The notes below the pieces were generated by a model. That model saw only the letters and a program-made list of their open reading frames with translations. It was not told the origin of the DNA and did not search any database. Shown one piece after another: positions 1 through 7,139 of a stretch of DNA of 64,000 nucleotides (position 1 is the stretch's first letter; each line of letters begins with the position of its first letter). Origin of the DNA: Rhodospirillales bacterium (lineage in GTDB: Bacteria; Pseudomonadota; Alphaproteobacteria; CACIAM-22H2); assembly GCA_016794025.1 (NCBI GenBank), contig JAEUKX010000031.1, positions 116,432 to 180,431 of the forward strand, in the 5' to 3' direction. The translations under genes and the position numbers were made by a program.

Positions 1-285
1 GACCTCTCCCAGCAGGGCTTCGCGCTGCAGGGCGGGCGCATGCTCATCGTCGGCGGAAAGCCGGCCGCCCAGCTTCTCTACAAGAACGACGCGAACGAAG
101 TGGTCGGCCTCGTGATCGCGTTCTCGGCGCGCCACGAGCAGGGCCCGCGCATCGATCGCCGCCAGGGCGTCAACGTCGTCCACTGGCATCGCGACGGCTA
201 CGCCTACGCGTTCGCGGGCAAGATCGACGGGCAGCGCCTGCGCGCGCTCGCCGACCGCGCCTGGGCCGATCTCGAAGCGATCTGA
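1..285 (+). CDS. Anti-sigma factor, C-terminal part (5' end outside window)
   Basis: The frame is open from the first base and ends at TGA 283-285, giving the last 94 residues. The segment GGRMLIVGGKPAAQLLYK, followed by an acidic/aromatic beta-rich stretch, matches the extracytoplasmic C-terminal half of COG5662-type transmembrane anti-sigma factors. These hold an ECF sigma factor at the membrane. The zinc-binding N-terminus and membrane segment, and presumably the partner sigma gene, lie upstream of the window. The gene converges on rpoH with only 6 bp between them. The family assignment is by recognition of this C-terminal pattern and is fairly secure; the signal sensed is unknown. Confidence 0.7.
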   Translation, partial: DLSQQGFALQGGRMLIVGGKPAAQLLYKNDANEVVGLVIAFSARHEQGPRIDRRQGVNVVHWHRDGYAYAFAGKIDGQRLRALADRAWADLEAI

Positions 286-291
286 CCGGCC

Positions 292-1173
292 TCAGAAGCC
301 CGCAACGTCCGACGGATCGCCGGCCCGACGCTCGATCGCCGACTTGAGCTTGGCGAGCGCGCGATGCTCGATCTGACGCACGCGCTCCTTCGATATTCCA
401 AGGCGGACGCCCAGCGCTTCAAGCGTCGTCGCATCCTCGCTCAGGCGCCGCGCGCGTATGACCACCCGTTCCCGCGCGTCGAGATCGCCGAGAGCGGCGC
501 GCACGATCCTTGTCCGGATCCGAGCATCATGCAGCGCCATTGTCGCGGCCTCGGGATCCGGGCGCTCGTCCACGAGGCTGTCGTGCCAGTCGCCGTCCCC
601 GTCCTCGCCTGCCGGCGCGTCGAGGGACCGGTCGCCGGCCGCCAGTCGCCCCTCCATCTCCTCGACATCCGCAAGATTCACGCGCATCAGCCGCGCGATC
701 TCGGCGCGTTGGGCATCGCTCATGCGCTCGGCCGACGGATCGTCGAGGCGCGCGCGCAGGCGGCGCAGGTTGAAGAACAGCGCCTTGTGTGCCGAGGTCG
801 TTCCCGTCCGGACGATCGACCAGTTGCGCAGCACGAAATCCTGGATCGCCGCGCGGATCCACCATTTGGCATAGGTGGCAAAGCGTACGTCGCGTGCAGG
901 CTCGAAGCGCTGTGCTGCCTGAAGAAGGCCGATCTGTCCTTCCTGGATGAGATCGCCAACCGGAAGGCCATAGTGCCGGAAGCGAAGCGCCATCGACACG
1001 ACGAGGCGGCCATACGCCCCGACAAGCTCGGCAAGTGCGGTCTGGTCGCCAAGATCCCGCCAGCGCCGGGCCAGATCCTGCTCGCGCTCGCGCGCAAGCA
1101 GCGGTGCCTTCATCGCCCGCCGGATGACGAGTGAATTTGCGCGCTGCGTGTACTGATCGTCGAGATAGGCCAT
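292..1173 (-). CDS. rpoH: RNA polymerase sigma factor RpoH (sigma-32 family)
   Basis: A 293-residue alternative sigma factor that directs RNA polymerase to heat-shock or oxidative-stress promoters. Core-binding region 2.2 (DLIQEGQIGLLQAAQRF) is at about residues 74-90 and the -10-recognition helices (FATYAKWWIRAAIQDFVL) at about 98-115. The RpoH box ALFFNLRRLR at 131-140 separates RpoH from housekeeping sigma. A region 4 helix-turn-helix with SKERVRQIE is near the C-terminus. I chose the ATG at 1171-1173 because it gives the family length and has GGGAG 7 nt upstream; the open frame continues to 1524 but that extension looks spurious. An ECF11-type promoter lies directly upstream (1193-1219). 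Alphaproteobacteria often carry two RpoH paralogues, and RpoE control is a feature of the RpoHII type, which is my inference here. Confidence 0.93.
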   Translation of the reverse strand: MAYLDDQYTQRANSLVIRRAMKAPLLAREREQDLARRWRDLGDQTALAELVGAYGRLVVSMALRFRHYGLPVGDLIQEGQIGLLQAAQRFEPARDVRFATYAKWWIRAAIQDFVLRNWSIVRTGTTSAHKALFFNLRRLRARLDDPSAERMSDAQRAEIARLMRVNLADVEEMEGRLAAGDRSLDAPAGEDGDGDWHDSLVDERPDPEAATMALHDARIRTRIVRAALGDLDARERVVIRARRLSEDATTLEALGVRLGISKERVRQIEHRALAKLKSAIERRAGDPSDVAGF

Positions 1174-1192
1174 GCCGTGCTCCCGCGTAGCT

Positions 1193-1219
1193 TTACGCGC
1201 GGGCCCACGGGCCGGATCA
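1193..1219 (-). promoter_or_regulatory. ECF11 (RpoE/ChrR-type) promoter of rpoH
   Basis: Read on the minus strand, TGATCC (1214-1219) is followed after exactly 16 nt by CGTAA (1193-1197). This is the consensus form known for Rhodobacter RpoE targets. The first three bases of the -35 element are also the stop codon of the gene upstream (1217-2044). Transcription would start near 1186, leaving a very short leader before the rpoH ATG at 1173. A site with the same hexamer, spacer and -10 precedes the ECF sigma gene at 58649. Confidence 0.8.
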
Positions 1220-2044
1220 CCCGGCGTCGAGAATTTCGAGGATCTCGCCGTCGGGACCGAGGCTTGCGGCGAGCAGGGTGCCGCCGGAACCGCAGCCGCC
1301 ATCGACGGTAAGCGTATACATGCCCGCGGTGGCGCCGGCATGTGCGGGCGAATAGCCGCGCACCACACGCGCATGCCCTTCGAACGGGGCAGAGATCGCG
1401 TCGAAGCCGCGCGAACCCCACCACAGCGCATCGCCCTGCGCGGCAAGCGGCCGCTCGGGATCAAGGCCGGCGCTGACGAAAAGAAGCCTGCCCCGGTCGT
1501 CAAATGCCGCCCGGCGCAGCGCAAGCGTCACTTCGCGATGGCCCGGCCGCGCATCCAGTCCGCGACGCAGTCCGCCCGTCCATCGCGCGAGCGCGGTTGC
1601 CCCTTCGCGCGCGGCCGCAAGACCAAGCTTCGGGTCGCCGCCATAGGCCGCGATGGTGGCGCCAAGGCCCTGCCCCAGCATCCAGCCAAGCACCTCGCCC
1701 GGATTGACCGCGAAATGGAGCTGGAGGCACTTCTGCCACATCTCCTCCTGCTGGCCGCGCAGGAAGACGACGTCGGCGGCAAAGAAGCCGGGTTCGGCGA
1801 TCGTCTCGCGTCGGAAGCGCACGATCTCGTCGACCGCCGCGCCAACCTCGTTCCCGCGGCCCAGCCAGTTCCCCAGATAGACGATGCGATCGCCCGGCTC
1901 GCGGCGCTCGGCAATGGCGGCATGCAGGCGGGCAAGGGCCGCTGCCTCGCCGTGAATGGCCGAAATCGCCCAGACGCGCCGGCAGCGACGCAGGATCGCG
2001 AAGCGCTCGCTCTTGGCCGGGCCTGAAGCCGCGTTGGTCGTCAT
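1217..2044 (-). CDS. Metallophosphoesterase-fold protein with altered metal-binding motifs
   Basis: A 275-residue protein that follows the PPP-type phosphoesterase motif order while the metal ligands are changed. Motif GDxHG reads SAIHG (28-32), so the aspartate is lost. GDxxDRG reads GNWLGRG (58-64). GNHE reads GQQE (97-100). The HAGL motif reads SAGL (191-194). GHT reads GYS (230-232). The flanking hydrophobic strands are intact (RIVYLG, VVFLRG, LLFV). I infer a non-catalytic or strongly modified phosphatase-fold protein, perhaps a binding or regulatory module. It lies between carD and rpoH on the same strand, and its stop codon is embedded in the rpoH promoter. No partner is apparent from the sequence. 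Confidence 0.75.
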   Translation of the reverse strand: MTTNAASGPAKSERFAILRRCRRVWAISAIHGEAAALARLHAAIAERREPGDRIVYLGNWLGRGNEVGAAVDEIVRFRRETIAEPGFFAADVVFLRGQQEEMWQKCLQLHFAVNPGEVLGWMLGQGLGATIAAYGGDPKLGLAAAREGATALARWTGGLRRGLDARPGHREVTLALRRAAFDDRGRLLFVSAGLDPERPLAAQGDALWWGSRGFDAISAPFEGHARVVRGYSPAHAGATAGMYTLTVDGGCGSGGTLLAASLGPDGEILEILDAG

Positions 2045-2102
2045 TCCGGCCGCACGTTATCTTGCGCGCCCGCGTCGGCCCAAACGAAAAAGCCCCGAAC
2101 GA

Positions 2103-2132
2103 AAAACCCCGCCGGTCGCCCGGCGGGGTTTT
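2103..2132 (-). terminator. Rho-independent terminator after carD
   Basis: A perfect 13-bp inverted repeat (2103-2115 with 2120-2132) has the tetraloop TCGC and a GC core of CCCCGCCGG. On the minus strand it is followed by a T-rich run. It lies between the carD stop (2162) and the next minus-strand gene (start 2044), so it should end carD transcripts. Confidence 0.88.
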
Positions 2133-2161
2133 CGCATCTGCCCGGCCGGCGGCCGAGAACT

Positions 2162-2686
2162 TCAGGCGGCCTTCAGCATCGCCTCGAGACGCTGGACGGC
2201 GGTCTCTTCCGAGATCTTCTCGACGGCTGCGAATTCGCGCACCAGACGGTCGAGGGCAGCCTGGTACATCTGCCGCTCGCTGAACGACTGGTCGGGCTGG
2301 CCGGCGTTGCGGTGCAGGTCGCGCACGACCTCCGCAATCGCCTTCGGATCGCCCGAGTTGATCTTTGCCTCGTATTCCTGCGCCCGGCGGCTCCACATCG
2401 TGCGGCGGATGCGCGCACGCGCCTTGAGCGTGGCAAGCGCGTTCTGCATTTCCTTCTTCGTGCACAGCCGGCGCAGGCCAGAAGTCTTGGCCTTCATCAT
2501 CGGCACGCGCAGGGTCATGCGGTCCTTGTCGAACTGGATGACGAAAAGGCGCAGCTTCGTCCCGGCGATCTCCTGCGTCTCGAGACCCGTGATCTTGCCC
2601 ACGCCATGCGTCGGATAAACAACGTGGTCGCCAACCGCAAAGCCCAGATCGTCCGTTTCGCGCACCGTCGTCTTGCGTAGCGTCAT
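2162..2686 (-). CDS. carD: CarD family transcriptional regulator
   Basis: A 174-residue CarD/CdnL-type protein. These bind the RNA polymerase beta subunit and stabilise open promoter complexes. The N-terminal RNAP-interacting Tudor-like domain carries the family signature VGDHVVYPTHGVGKI at about residues 18-32, followed by LRLFVIQFDKDRMTLRVPM. The helical DNA-binding C-terminus contains LRRLCTKKEM, the tryptophan segment RRTMWSRRAQEYEAKINSGD and EVVRDLHR. Length is typical. It sits in the order fdxA-carD-rpoH on one strand and has its own terminator downstream. The 380-bp gap upstream presumably holds its promoter. The ATG at 2684-2686 is preceded by GGAG (AGGAGCAGC in minus sense). Confidence 0.93.
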   Translation of the reverse strand: MTLRKTTVRETDDLGFAVGDHVVYPTHGVGKITGLETQEIAGTKLRLFVIQFDKDRMTLRVPMMKAKTSGLRRLCTKKEMQNALATLKARARIRRTMWSRRAQEYEAKINSGDPKAIAEVVRDLHRNAGQPDQSFSERQMYQAALDRLVREFAAVEKISEETAVQRLEAMLKAA

Positions 2687-3066
2687 GGAAATGCTGCTCC
2701 TCTGGAAAACCCGTCCGTCCCGACCGAACCTGTCGTCGCCCGTCTGTCTGCCGCCCTGCCCGCCGCCCCATCCGGGTCATCGAGCCGAAAAATCTCCCGT
2801 TCCGGCGAGCCGTTTTCGCTCGCCGAAGCCGTCGCCGGATCCTGCAACTATTTGAAATAGTTGCTAGATCGGTCTGTTATGAAGCGGGCGCAAGGCCCGA
2901 ATCAGCCCCTTCCGGGGCAAAACCGGGGTGCGACGTAATTGCCACACCCCGACAAGAAATAAGCTATCACAAAAATGGTCAAAAAGCACGCGTTACCCGC
3001 GCGTTTTCCGCACGGCTCCGTGTCCTTTTACCAGATTCAGATCTCTTTTGGCCGTCCGGATAGGAT
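2687..3066. other. Intergenic region between fdxA and carD
   Basis: A 380-bp gene-free stretch, noticeably more AT-rich than its surroundings at about 2840-3060. It contains the 21-bp palindrome annotated separately. A weak fdxA terminator candidate on the minus strand pairs 2988-2992 with 3000-3004 and is followed by a T run. A small GC hairpin pairs 2905-2909 with 2914-2918. The carD promoter is expected here, but I cannot place its -35/-10 with confidence. No ORF with coding character is seen. Confidence 0.5.
2844..2864. promoter_or_regulatory. Perfect 21-bp palindrome, operator candidate upstream of carD
   Basis: GCAACTATTT and AAATAGTTGC form perfect 10-bp arms around one central G. The element is AT-rich in a GC-rich setting and lies about 160 bp upstream of the carD start. 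The symmetry fits a binding site for a dimeric regulator. A transcribed hairpin is possible but has no T tract. The regulator is unknown. Confidence 0.5.
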
Positions 3067-3408
3067 TTATGGATTACCCGAGCCCGGCTTGGGAGAAAAA
3101 TGCTTCTCGTGCTTTCCGGCGACACCCTTCCAGCTGTCGGCGTCGGCAGGTGCATCCTTCTTGCGGGTCAGATTCGGCCACTGGGCAGCGAATTCGTTGT
3201 TCATCTCCGCCCACTTGGCGGCCTTGGGATCGGTATCCGGGACAATCGCCTCGGCCGGGCATTCGGGCTCGCACACACCGCAGTCGATGCATTCCTCGGC
3301 CTTGATGACGAGCATATTCTCGCCTTCGTAGAAGCAGTCGACCGGGCACACCTCGACACAGTCGGTGTACTTGCACTTGATGCAGGCTTCGGTGACGACG
3401 TAGGTCAT
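3067..3408 (-). CDS. fdxA: Ferredoxin FdxA (seven-iron type)
   Basis: A 113-residue cytoplasmic electron carrier. The first cluster motif is C9-x2-C12-x4-C17-x3-C21-P and the second is [12 protein letters not shown] at about residues 38-49. This is the arrangement of 3Fe-4S plus 4Fe-4S ferredoxins. The C-terminal extension ([20 protein letters not shown]) is typical of alphaproteobacterial FdxA. The start is the ATG at 3406-3408, with a purine-rich AGAGAG upstream. It is co-oriented with the S4 protein gene upstream and carD downstream. The redox partner cannot be told from the sequence. Confidence 0.93.
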   Translation of the reverse strand: MTYVVTEACIKCKYTDCVEVCPVDCFYEGENMLVIKAEECIDCGVCEPECPAEAIVPDTDPKAAKWAEMNNEFAAQWPNLTRKKDAPADADSWKGVAGKHEKHFSPKPGSGNP

Positions 3409-3497
3409 CTTGCGCTCTCTTCGCGGGGCGGAATGGCGAAATCGGGAGGTCCGGTAGCACACGCGAGGCGCCGCGGGCAACCCCGCGCGCGCAAGGG

Positions 3498-3779
3498 TCA
3501 AACCGGATCGTAGAGATCGCGCCAAAGGCGGCGCGCGGCGGCTGCGTCACCGCGTCGCGGGGCAATCCCGGTCACCTCGACCGTGCGCAGCCGGCTTCCG
3601 GCCACGAAGGTCAGCACATCGCCCGCCCGCACCTGGTCGCCCTTGTCGAGCACGCGGCCCCGCGCGCGGATCTGGCCTGCCGAAAGCGCGGCCTGCGCCA
3701 GCGCGCGTGTCCGGTAGAAGCGCGCGACCCACAGCCACATGTCGACGCGCTGGCGCGCAGCCGCCTCGGGCGTGGTCAC
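3498..3779 (-). CDS. S4-domain RNA-binding protein (Hsp15-like)
   Basis: A 93-residue protein made almost entirely of an S4 RNA-binding fold. The pattern [20 protein letters not shown] then [20 protein letters not shown] matches the Hsp15/HslR family, which binds stalled 50S subunits carrying nascent chains. I chose GTG 3777-3779 because it overlaps the TGA of the helicase gene in a GTGA junction, implying translational coupling; the open frame upstream of it only shadows the helicase. Coupling to an RNA helicase suggests a shared role in RNA or ribosome handling, which is inference. The C-terminus lacks the long basic tail of E. coli Hsp15. Confidence 0.85.
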   Translation of the reverse strand: MTTPEAAARQRVDMWLWVARFYRTRALAQAALSAGQIRARGRVLDKGDQVRAGDVLTFVAGSRLRTVEVTGIAPRRGDAAAARRLWRDLYDPV

Positions 3780-6226
3780 GGCTTCTTGAGCGGTGCAAGC
3801 ACGGCGAAGGGCGAGTGCATGTCGGCGGGTGGCGCCGTGCGCGCGGCCTTCGGCTTCTTCGCGATGAACCGCCCGCCGGCCGCCGGATCGCGAAGCATGC
3901 GATAGCCCAGATCGGCGACGACCGAGGGCAGCACCGCCGCCTCGCAGTCCACGAGCCGCGCCCAGCCGGGCTCGAGCGCGAACGCGCCCCCGCGCGCGGC
4001 GACGGCAACGGCAAGCGACAGCTTCTCGAGCCGGTCGGCGCGAATGGCCAGCGGACCGGCCGGCAGGTAGAGACAGGCCTGCAGCAGTCCCGCCGCATGC
4101 GCATCGCGCCGGAAGCTGATGCGGCCTATCGGCGGCCCCTCGATTGCCGAGCCGGCATGGACCGTCCATAGCAATGCCCGCAGCTTCGTCGAGCCATGAT
4201 CCTTCAGCGCCGGCACGAAGGCGCCATAGGCGCCGACGCGCACGCCGGCGCGCCCCAGTGCCCCCAGCGTCGACCTGTCGAACATCTCGGGCGCGATGGT
4301 CATCGCAGCCGCCGGTACCGCGCCGAGGGCCGCCACAAGCTCGAACGCAAGGCCGCGTGCGGCGGGCGGCAGATCGTCACTCTCGATCCGGAAGAGCGGG
4401 GCCAGACGCGCGCGCAGCGTCGCGCCAAGCCAGTCGCCCAGCCGGCGCATCACCGCCTGGCGATGCGCCGGCTCCAGCAGATCGCTACGCCCGAGCGCGA
4501 TTTCGGGCGAAACGGCGCGCGCACCGGCAGCAAGCCGTGCGACCCCGTGCCCGTTCCACAGGATGCGTCCGTCCGCCGCCAGATCGAACGCGCCGTCGGG
4601 ATCGTCGACGAGCCGCGCCACACGCACGCCGATGTCGCGCCGCAGCGCGCGGTTGGCGGCCGCGCGCACGGCCGGCGCGCCCGCTTCGAGCGTCGGGTCG
4701 GCGCGGAACTCGAATCCGTCGAGCCGGCCGGCATGGATGCCTTCCACACGCACCTCGCCGTCGGCGGCAACCGAAGCCAGAAGGTCGCTGCCATCGGCAA
4801 GCTTGCGCACGATGACCGCATTGCGCCGGTCGACGAAACGCTGGGTCAGCCGCTCGTGCAGCGCATCGGAAAGCCTGTCTTCGACGGCGCGCGCCTTCGC
4901 CTGATGCGTCGCGGCGTCCGCCAGCCAGTCCGCACGGTGCGAAACGTAGGTCCATGTCCGGATCGCCGCGATCTTCTGCAGGAGCCGGTCGATATCGCCC
5001 TCCGGATCGTCGAGACGCGCGATCGCCTTCGCAACCCAGTCGTCCGGCAACCTGCCGTCGCGCGCGGCCAGATGGCCGAAGATCGTGCCCAGCAGCTTGG
5101 TGTGCTGGTCGGACATCTGCTTGCGGAAATCGGGGATGCGCGCGACCTCCCACAGCAGCGCCACGCGGCCCTTCGCCTTTTCGCGCAATTCGCCGTCGCG
5201 CGCGAGATGCTGGAGGGCCAGATGGTCGTCGGCATCGCGCACCCGCACCAGTTCGCCCGAGGGCGCGCGTGCGTCGAGCGAGGCGAGCAGCCCGTCGAGC
5301 GTGCGGAAATCCAGATCCGAGTTCCGCCAATAGGCATGGTTGAGCGCCGGGTACCGGTGCTCTTCGATCGCGGCAATGGCATCGGGGTCCAGCCCGCCGA
5401 TGTCGGCCGTCGTGCCGAACGTGCCGTTCGACATGTTGCGCCCCGCGCGCCCGGCGATCTGGCCAAGTTCGGCCGCGGCCAGCCTGCGCATGCCGCGGCC
5501 GTCAAACTTGGCGAGTGCCGCGAAGGCGACATGGTCGATATCCATGTTGAGGCCCATGCCGATGGCATCGGTCGCCACGAGATAGTCGACGTCGCCCGAC
5601 TGGTACATCTCGACCTGGGCATTGCGCGTCCGGGGGGACAGCGCGCCGAACACCAGTGCGGCCCCGCCGCGCTGGCGGCGCACAAGCTCGGCGATCTCGT
5701 AGACCTCGGCGGCCGAGAACGCCACCACGGCCGACCGGCGCGGCAGGCGCGTGATCTTGCGGGGCCCCGCGTAGGTGAGCGTCGAAAGGCGCGGACGCAC
5801 GACGAACTCCGCCTCGGGAACCAGCCGGCGGATGAGGCCGCGCGCGCTCTCGGCCCCCATGAACATCGTCTCGTTCCGCCCGCGGGCGTTGAGCAGCCGG
5901 TCGGTGAAGACGTGGCCGCGCTCGCGGTCGGCGACCATCTGGATCTCGTCGACCGCAAGGAAGCCGACCTCGCGATCCATCGGCATCGCCTCGACGGTAC
6001 ACACGAACCAGCGCGCGGCCGGCGGCACGATGCGTTCCTCGCCGGTGACGAGTGCCACCTGACCCGCGCCCTTGGCGGCGGCGATGCGCTCGTAGTTCTC
6101 GCGCGCAAGCAGGCGCAGCGGGAAACCGATCATGCCCGTGCGGTGGCCGAGCATGCGCTCCACGGCAAGGAACGTCTTGCCGGTGTTCGTGGGCCCGAGA
6201 ACCGCGGTGATCTTCGAATCGCCCAT
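3776..6226 (-). CDS. SUV3-like ATP-dependent RNA helicase
   Basis: An 816-residue superfamily 2 helicase resembling mitochondrial SUV3. Walker A is GPTNTGKT at about residues 11-18. Motif II appears as VDEIQM, motif V-like as ATDAIGMGLNM and motif VI as QIAGRAGR. The glycine after the AGR, the LNMDIDHVAF segment and the long helical C-terminal half are as in the alphaproteobacterial family. Likely function is ATP-driven RNA unwinding in turnover or ribosome assembly. Start is ATG 6224-6226, giving MGDSKITAVLG right before Walker A. It overlaps the S4 gene by 4 bp. The start faces the divergent phosphoesterase gene at 6269. Confidence 0.9.
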   Translation of the reverse strand: MGDSKITAVLGPTNTGKTFLAVERMLGHRTGMIGFPLRLLARENYERIAAAKGAGQVALVTGEERIVPPAARWFVCTVEAMPMDREVGFLAVDEIQMVADRERGHVFTDRLLNARGRNETMFMGAESARGLIRRLVPEAEFVVRPRLSTLTYAGPRKITRLPRRSAVVAFSAAEVYEIAELVRRQRGGAALVFGALSPRTRNAQVEMYQSGDVDYLVATDAIGMGLNMDIDHVAFAALAKFDGRGMRRLAAAELGQIAGRAGRNMSNGTFGTTADIGGLDPDAIAAIEEHRYPALNHAYWRNSDLDFRTLDGLLASLDARAPSGELVRVRDADDHLALQHLARDGELREKAKGRVALLWEVARIPDFRKQMSDQHTKLLGTIFGHLAARDGRLPDDWVAKAIARLDDPEGDIDRLLQKIAAIRTWTYVSHRADWLADAATHQAKARAVEDRLSDALHERLTQRFVDRRNAVIVRKLADGSDLLASVAADGEVRVEGIHAGRLDGFEFRADPTLEAGAPAVRAAANRALRRDIGVRVARLVDDPDGAFDLAADGRILWNGHGVARLAAGARAVSPEIALGRSDLLEPAHRQAVMRRLGDWLGATLRARLAPLFRIESDDLPPAARGLAFELVAALGAVPAAAMTIAPEMFDRSTLGALGRAGVRVGAYGAFVPALKDHGSTKLRALLWTVHAGSAIEGPPIGRISFRRDAHAAGLLQACLYLPAGPLAIRADRLEKLSLAVAVAARGGAFALEPGWARLVDCEAAVLPSVVADLGYRMLRDPAAGGRFIAKKPKAARTAPPADMHSPFAVLAPLKKP

Positions 6227-6268
6227 CCTGCCCTTGACTCTCGGCCCTCGGCCGGGCGAATTCAAGCC

Positions 6269-7069
6269 ATGCTCATCGCCCAGATTTCCGACCTGCATAT
6301 CCAGCGCGGCGGCAAGCCCGCCTACGGCGTCGTCGATACCGTTTCGATGCTGAAAAAGGCCGTCGACGCGCTGAACGCGCTCGACCCGCAGCCCGACGTC
6401 GTTCTGGCCACCGGCGACCTCGTCGAGCGCGGCTCGGCCGAGGAATACGGCATCCTCACCGAACTGCTGAAGCCGCTGAAGGCGCCGCTGCTGGTCGTGC
6501 CGGGCAACCATGATGCGCGAGGGCCCCTGGCCGAGGCCTTCCCCGATGTGGGAAAGCGCGTAGGCGACAGCGAGTTCTTCCACTATGCCGTCGACGATTT
6601 TCCGGTGCGCCTGATCGGCTACGACACGACGGTGCCCAAGCATCACCACGGCGAGGTCTGCGCGGCGCGCGCCGCGTGGCTCGACCGGACGCTCGCCGCC
6701 GGCGGCGACAAGCCCACGATGATCTTCCTGCACCACCCGCCCTTCCGCACGCGCATTGCGGTCATGGACAAGTCGGGCCTCAGCAATTCCGACGCGATGG
6801 CCACGGTCGTGGCCAAGTATCCCAACGTCGAGCGCATCCTGTGCGGCCATCTCCATCGCGCCATCCAGGCGCGCTTTGCGGGCACGATCGCCTCGATCGC
6901 GCCCTCGACCGCCCACCAGATCGCGATGGATATCCGCGACGACGCGCCGCTGTGCTTCAACATGGACCCGCCGGGCTTCCAGCTGCATGCCTGGGCGCCG
7001 GACAACGGCATCGTGACCTATACGGTCGCGGTCGGGGATTTCGGGGAACCGATCAAGTTCCCCTGGTGA
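6269..7069 (+). CDS. Metallophosphoesterase, cyclic-nucleotide phosphodiesterase (CpdA-like)
   Basis: A 266-residue class III phosphodiesterase/Icc-type calcineurin-fold enzyme with all five metal-binding motifs intact: SDLH (8-11), GDLVERG, GNHD, HHPP and GHLHR. This contrasts with the altered paralogue at 1217-2044. The family includes 3',5'-cAMP phosphodiesterase and lipid/UDP-sugar pyrophosphatases, so the substrate is not certain. The ATG at 6269 begins directly with the first beta strand (MLIAQISDLH) and lies 42 bp from the divergent helicase start. The long open frame upstream on this strand is an antisense shadow of the helicase. htpG follows after 70 bp. Confidence 0.85.
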   Translation: MLIAQISDLHIQRGGKPAYGVVDTVSMLKKAVDALNALDPQPDVVLATGDLVERGSAEEYGILTELLKPLKAPLLVVPGNHDARGPLAEAFPDVGKRVGDSEFFHYAVDDFPVRLIGYDTTVPKHHHGEVCAARAAWLDRTLAAGGDKPTMIFLHHPPFRTRIAVMDKSGLSNSDAMATVVAKYPNVERILCGHLHRAIQARFAGTIASIAPSTAHQIAMDIRDDAPLCFNMDPPGFQLHAWAPDNGIVTYTVAVGDFGEPIKFPW

Positions 7070-7078
7070 AGGAGGGGT

Positions 7079-7107
7079 CTTGCGCGCCGCCGGTCCCCCG
7101 CCTAGAT
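7079..7107 (+). promoter_or_regulatory. Candidate RpoH-type heat-shock promoter of htpG
   Basis: CTTG (7079-7082) is followed after 18 nt by CCTAGAT (7101-7107). This resembles alphaproteobacterial RpoH promoters (CTTG, 17-18 nt spacer, CTAT-like -10). It lies just after the previous stop codon and about 33 bp before the htpG start. The -10 match is partial. Confidence 0.45.
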
Positions 7108-7139
7108 AGCGCGGAAAACCGGGATCTGGAGCCGCCGCA

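Noticed and set aside
1174..1524. N-terminal extension of RpoH to 410 residues
   Set aside because: The extension lacks sigma-factor sequence and overlaps the phosphoesterase-like gene and the ECF11 promoter; ATG 1173 has a good ribosome site.
4196..6268. A long upstream extension of the CpdA-like phosphoesterase frame
   Set aside because: The extension is antisense to the helicase; the true protein begins with its first beta strand at 6269.
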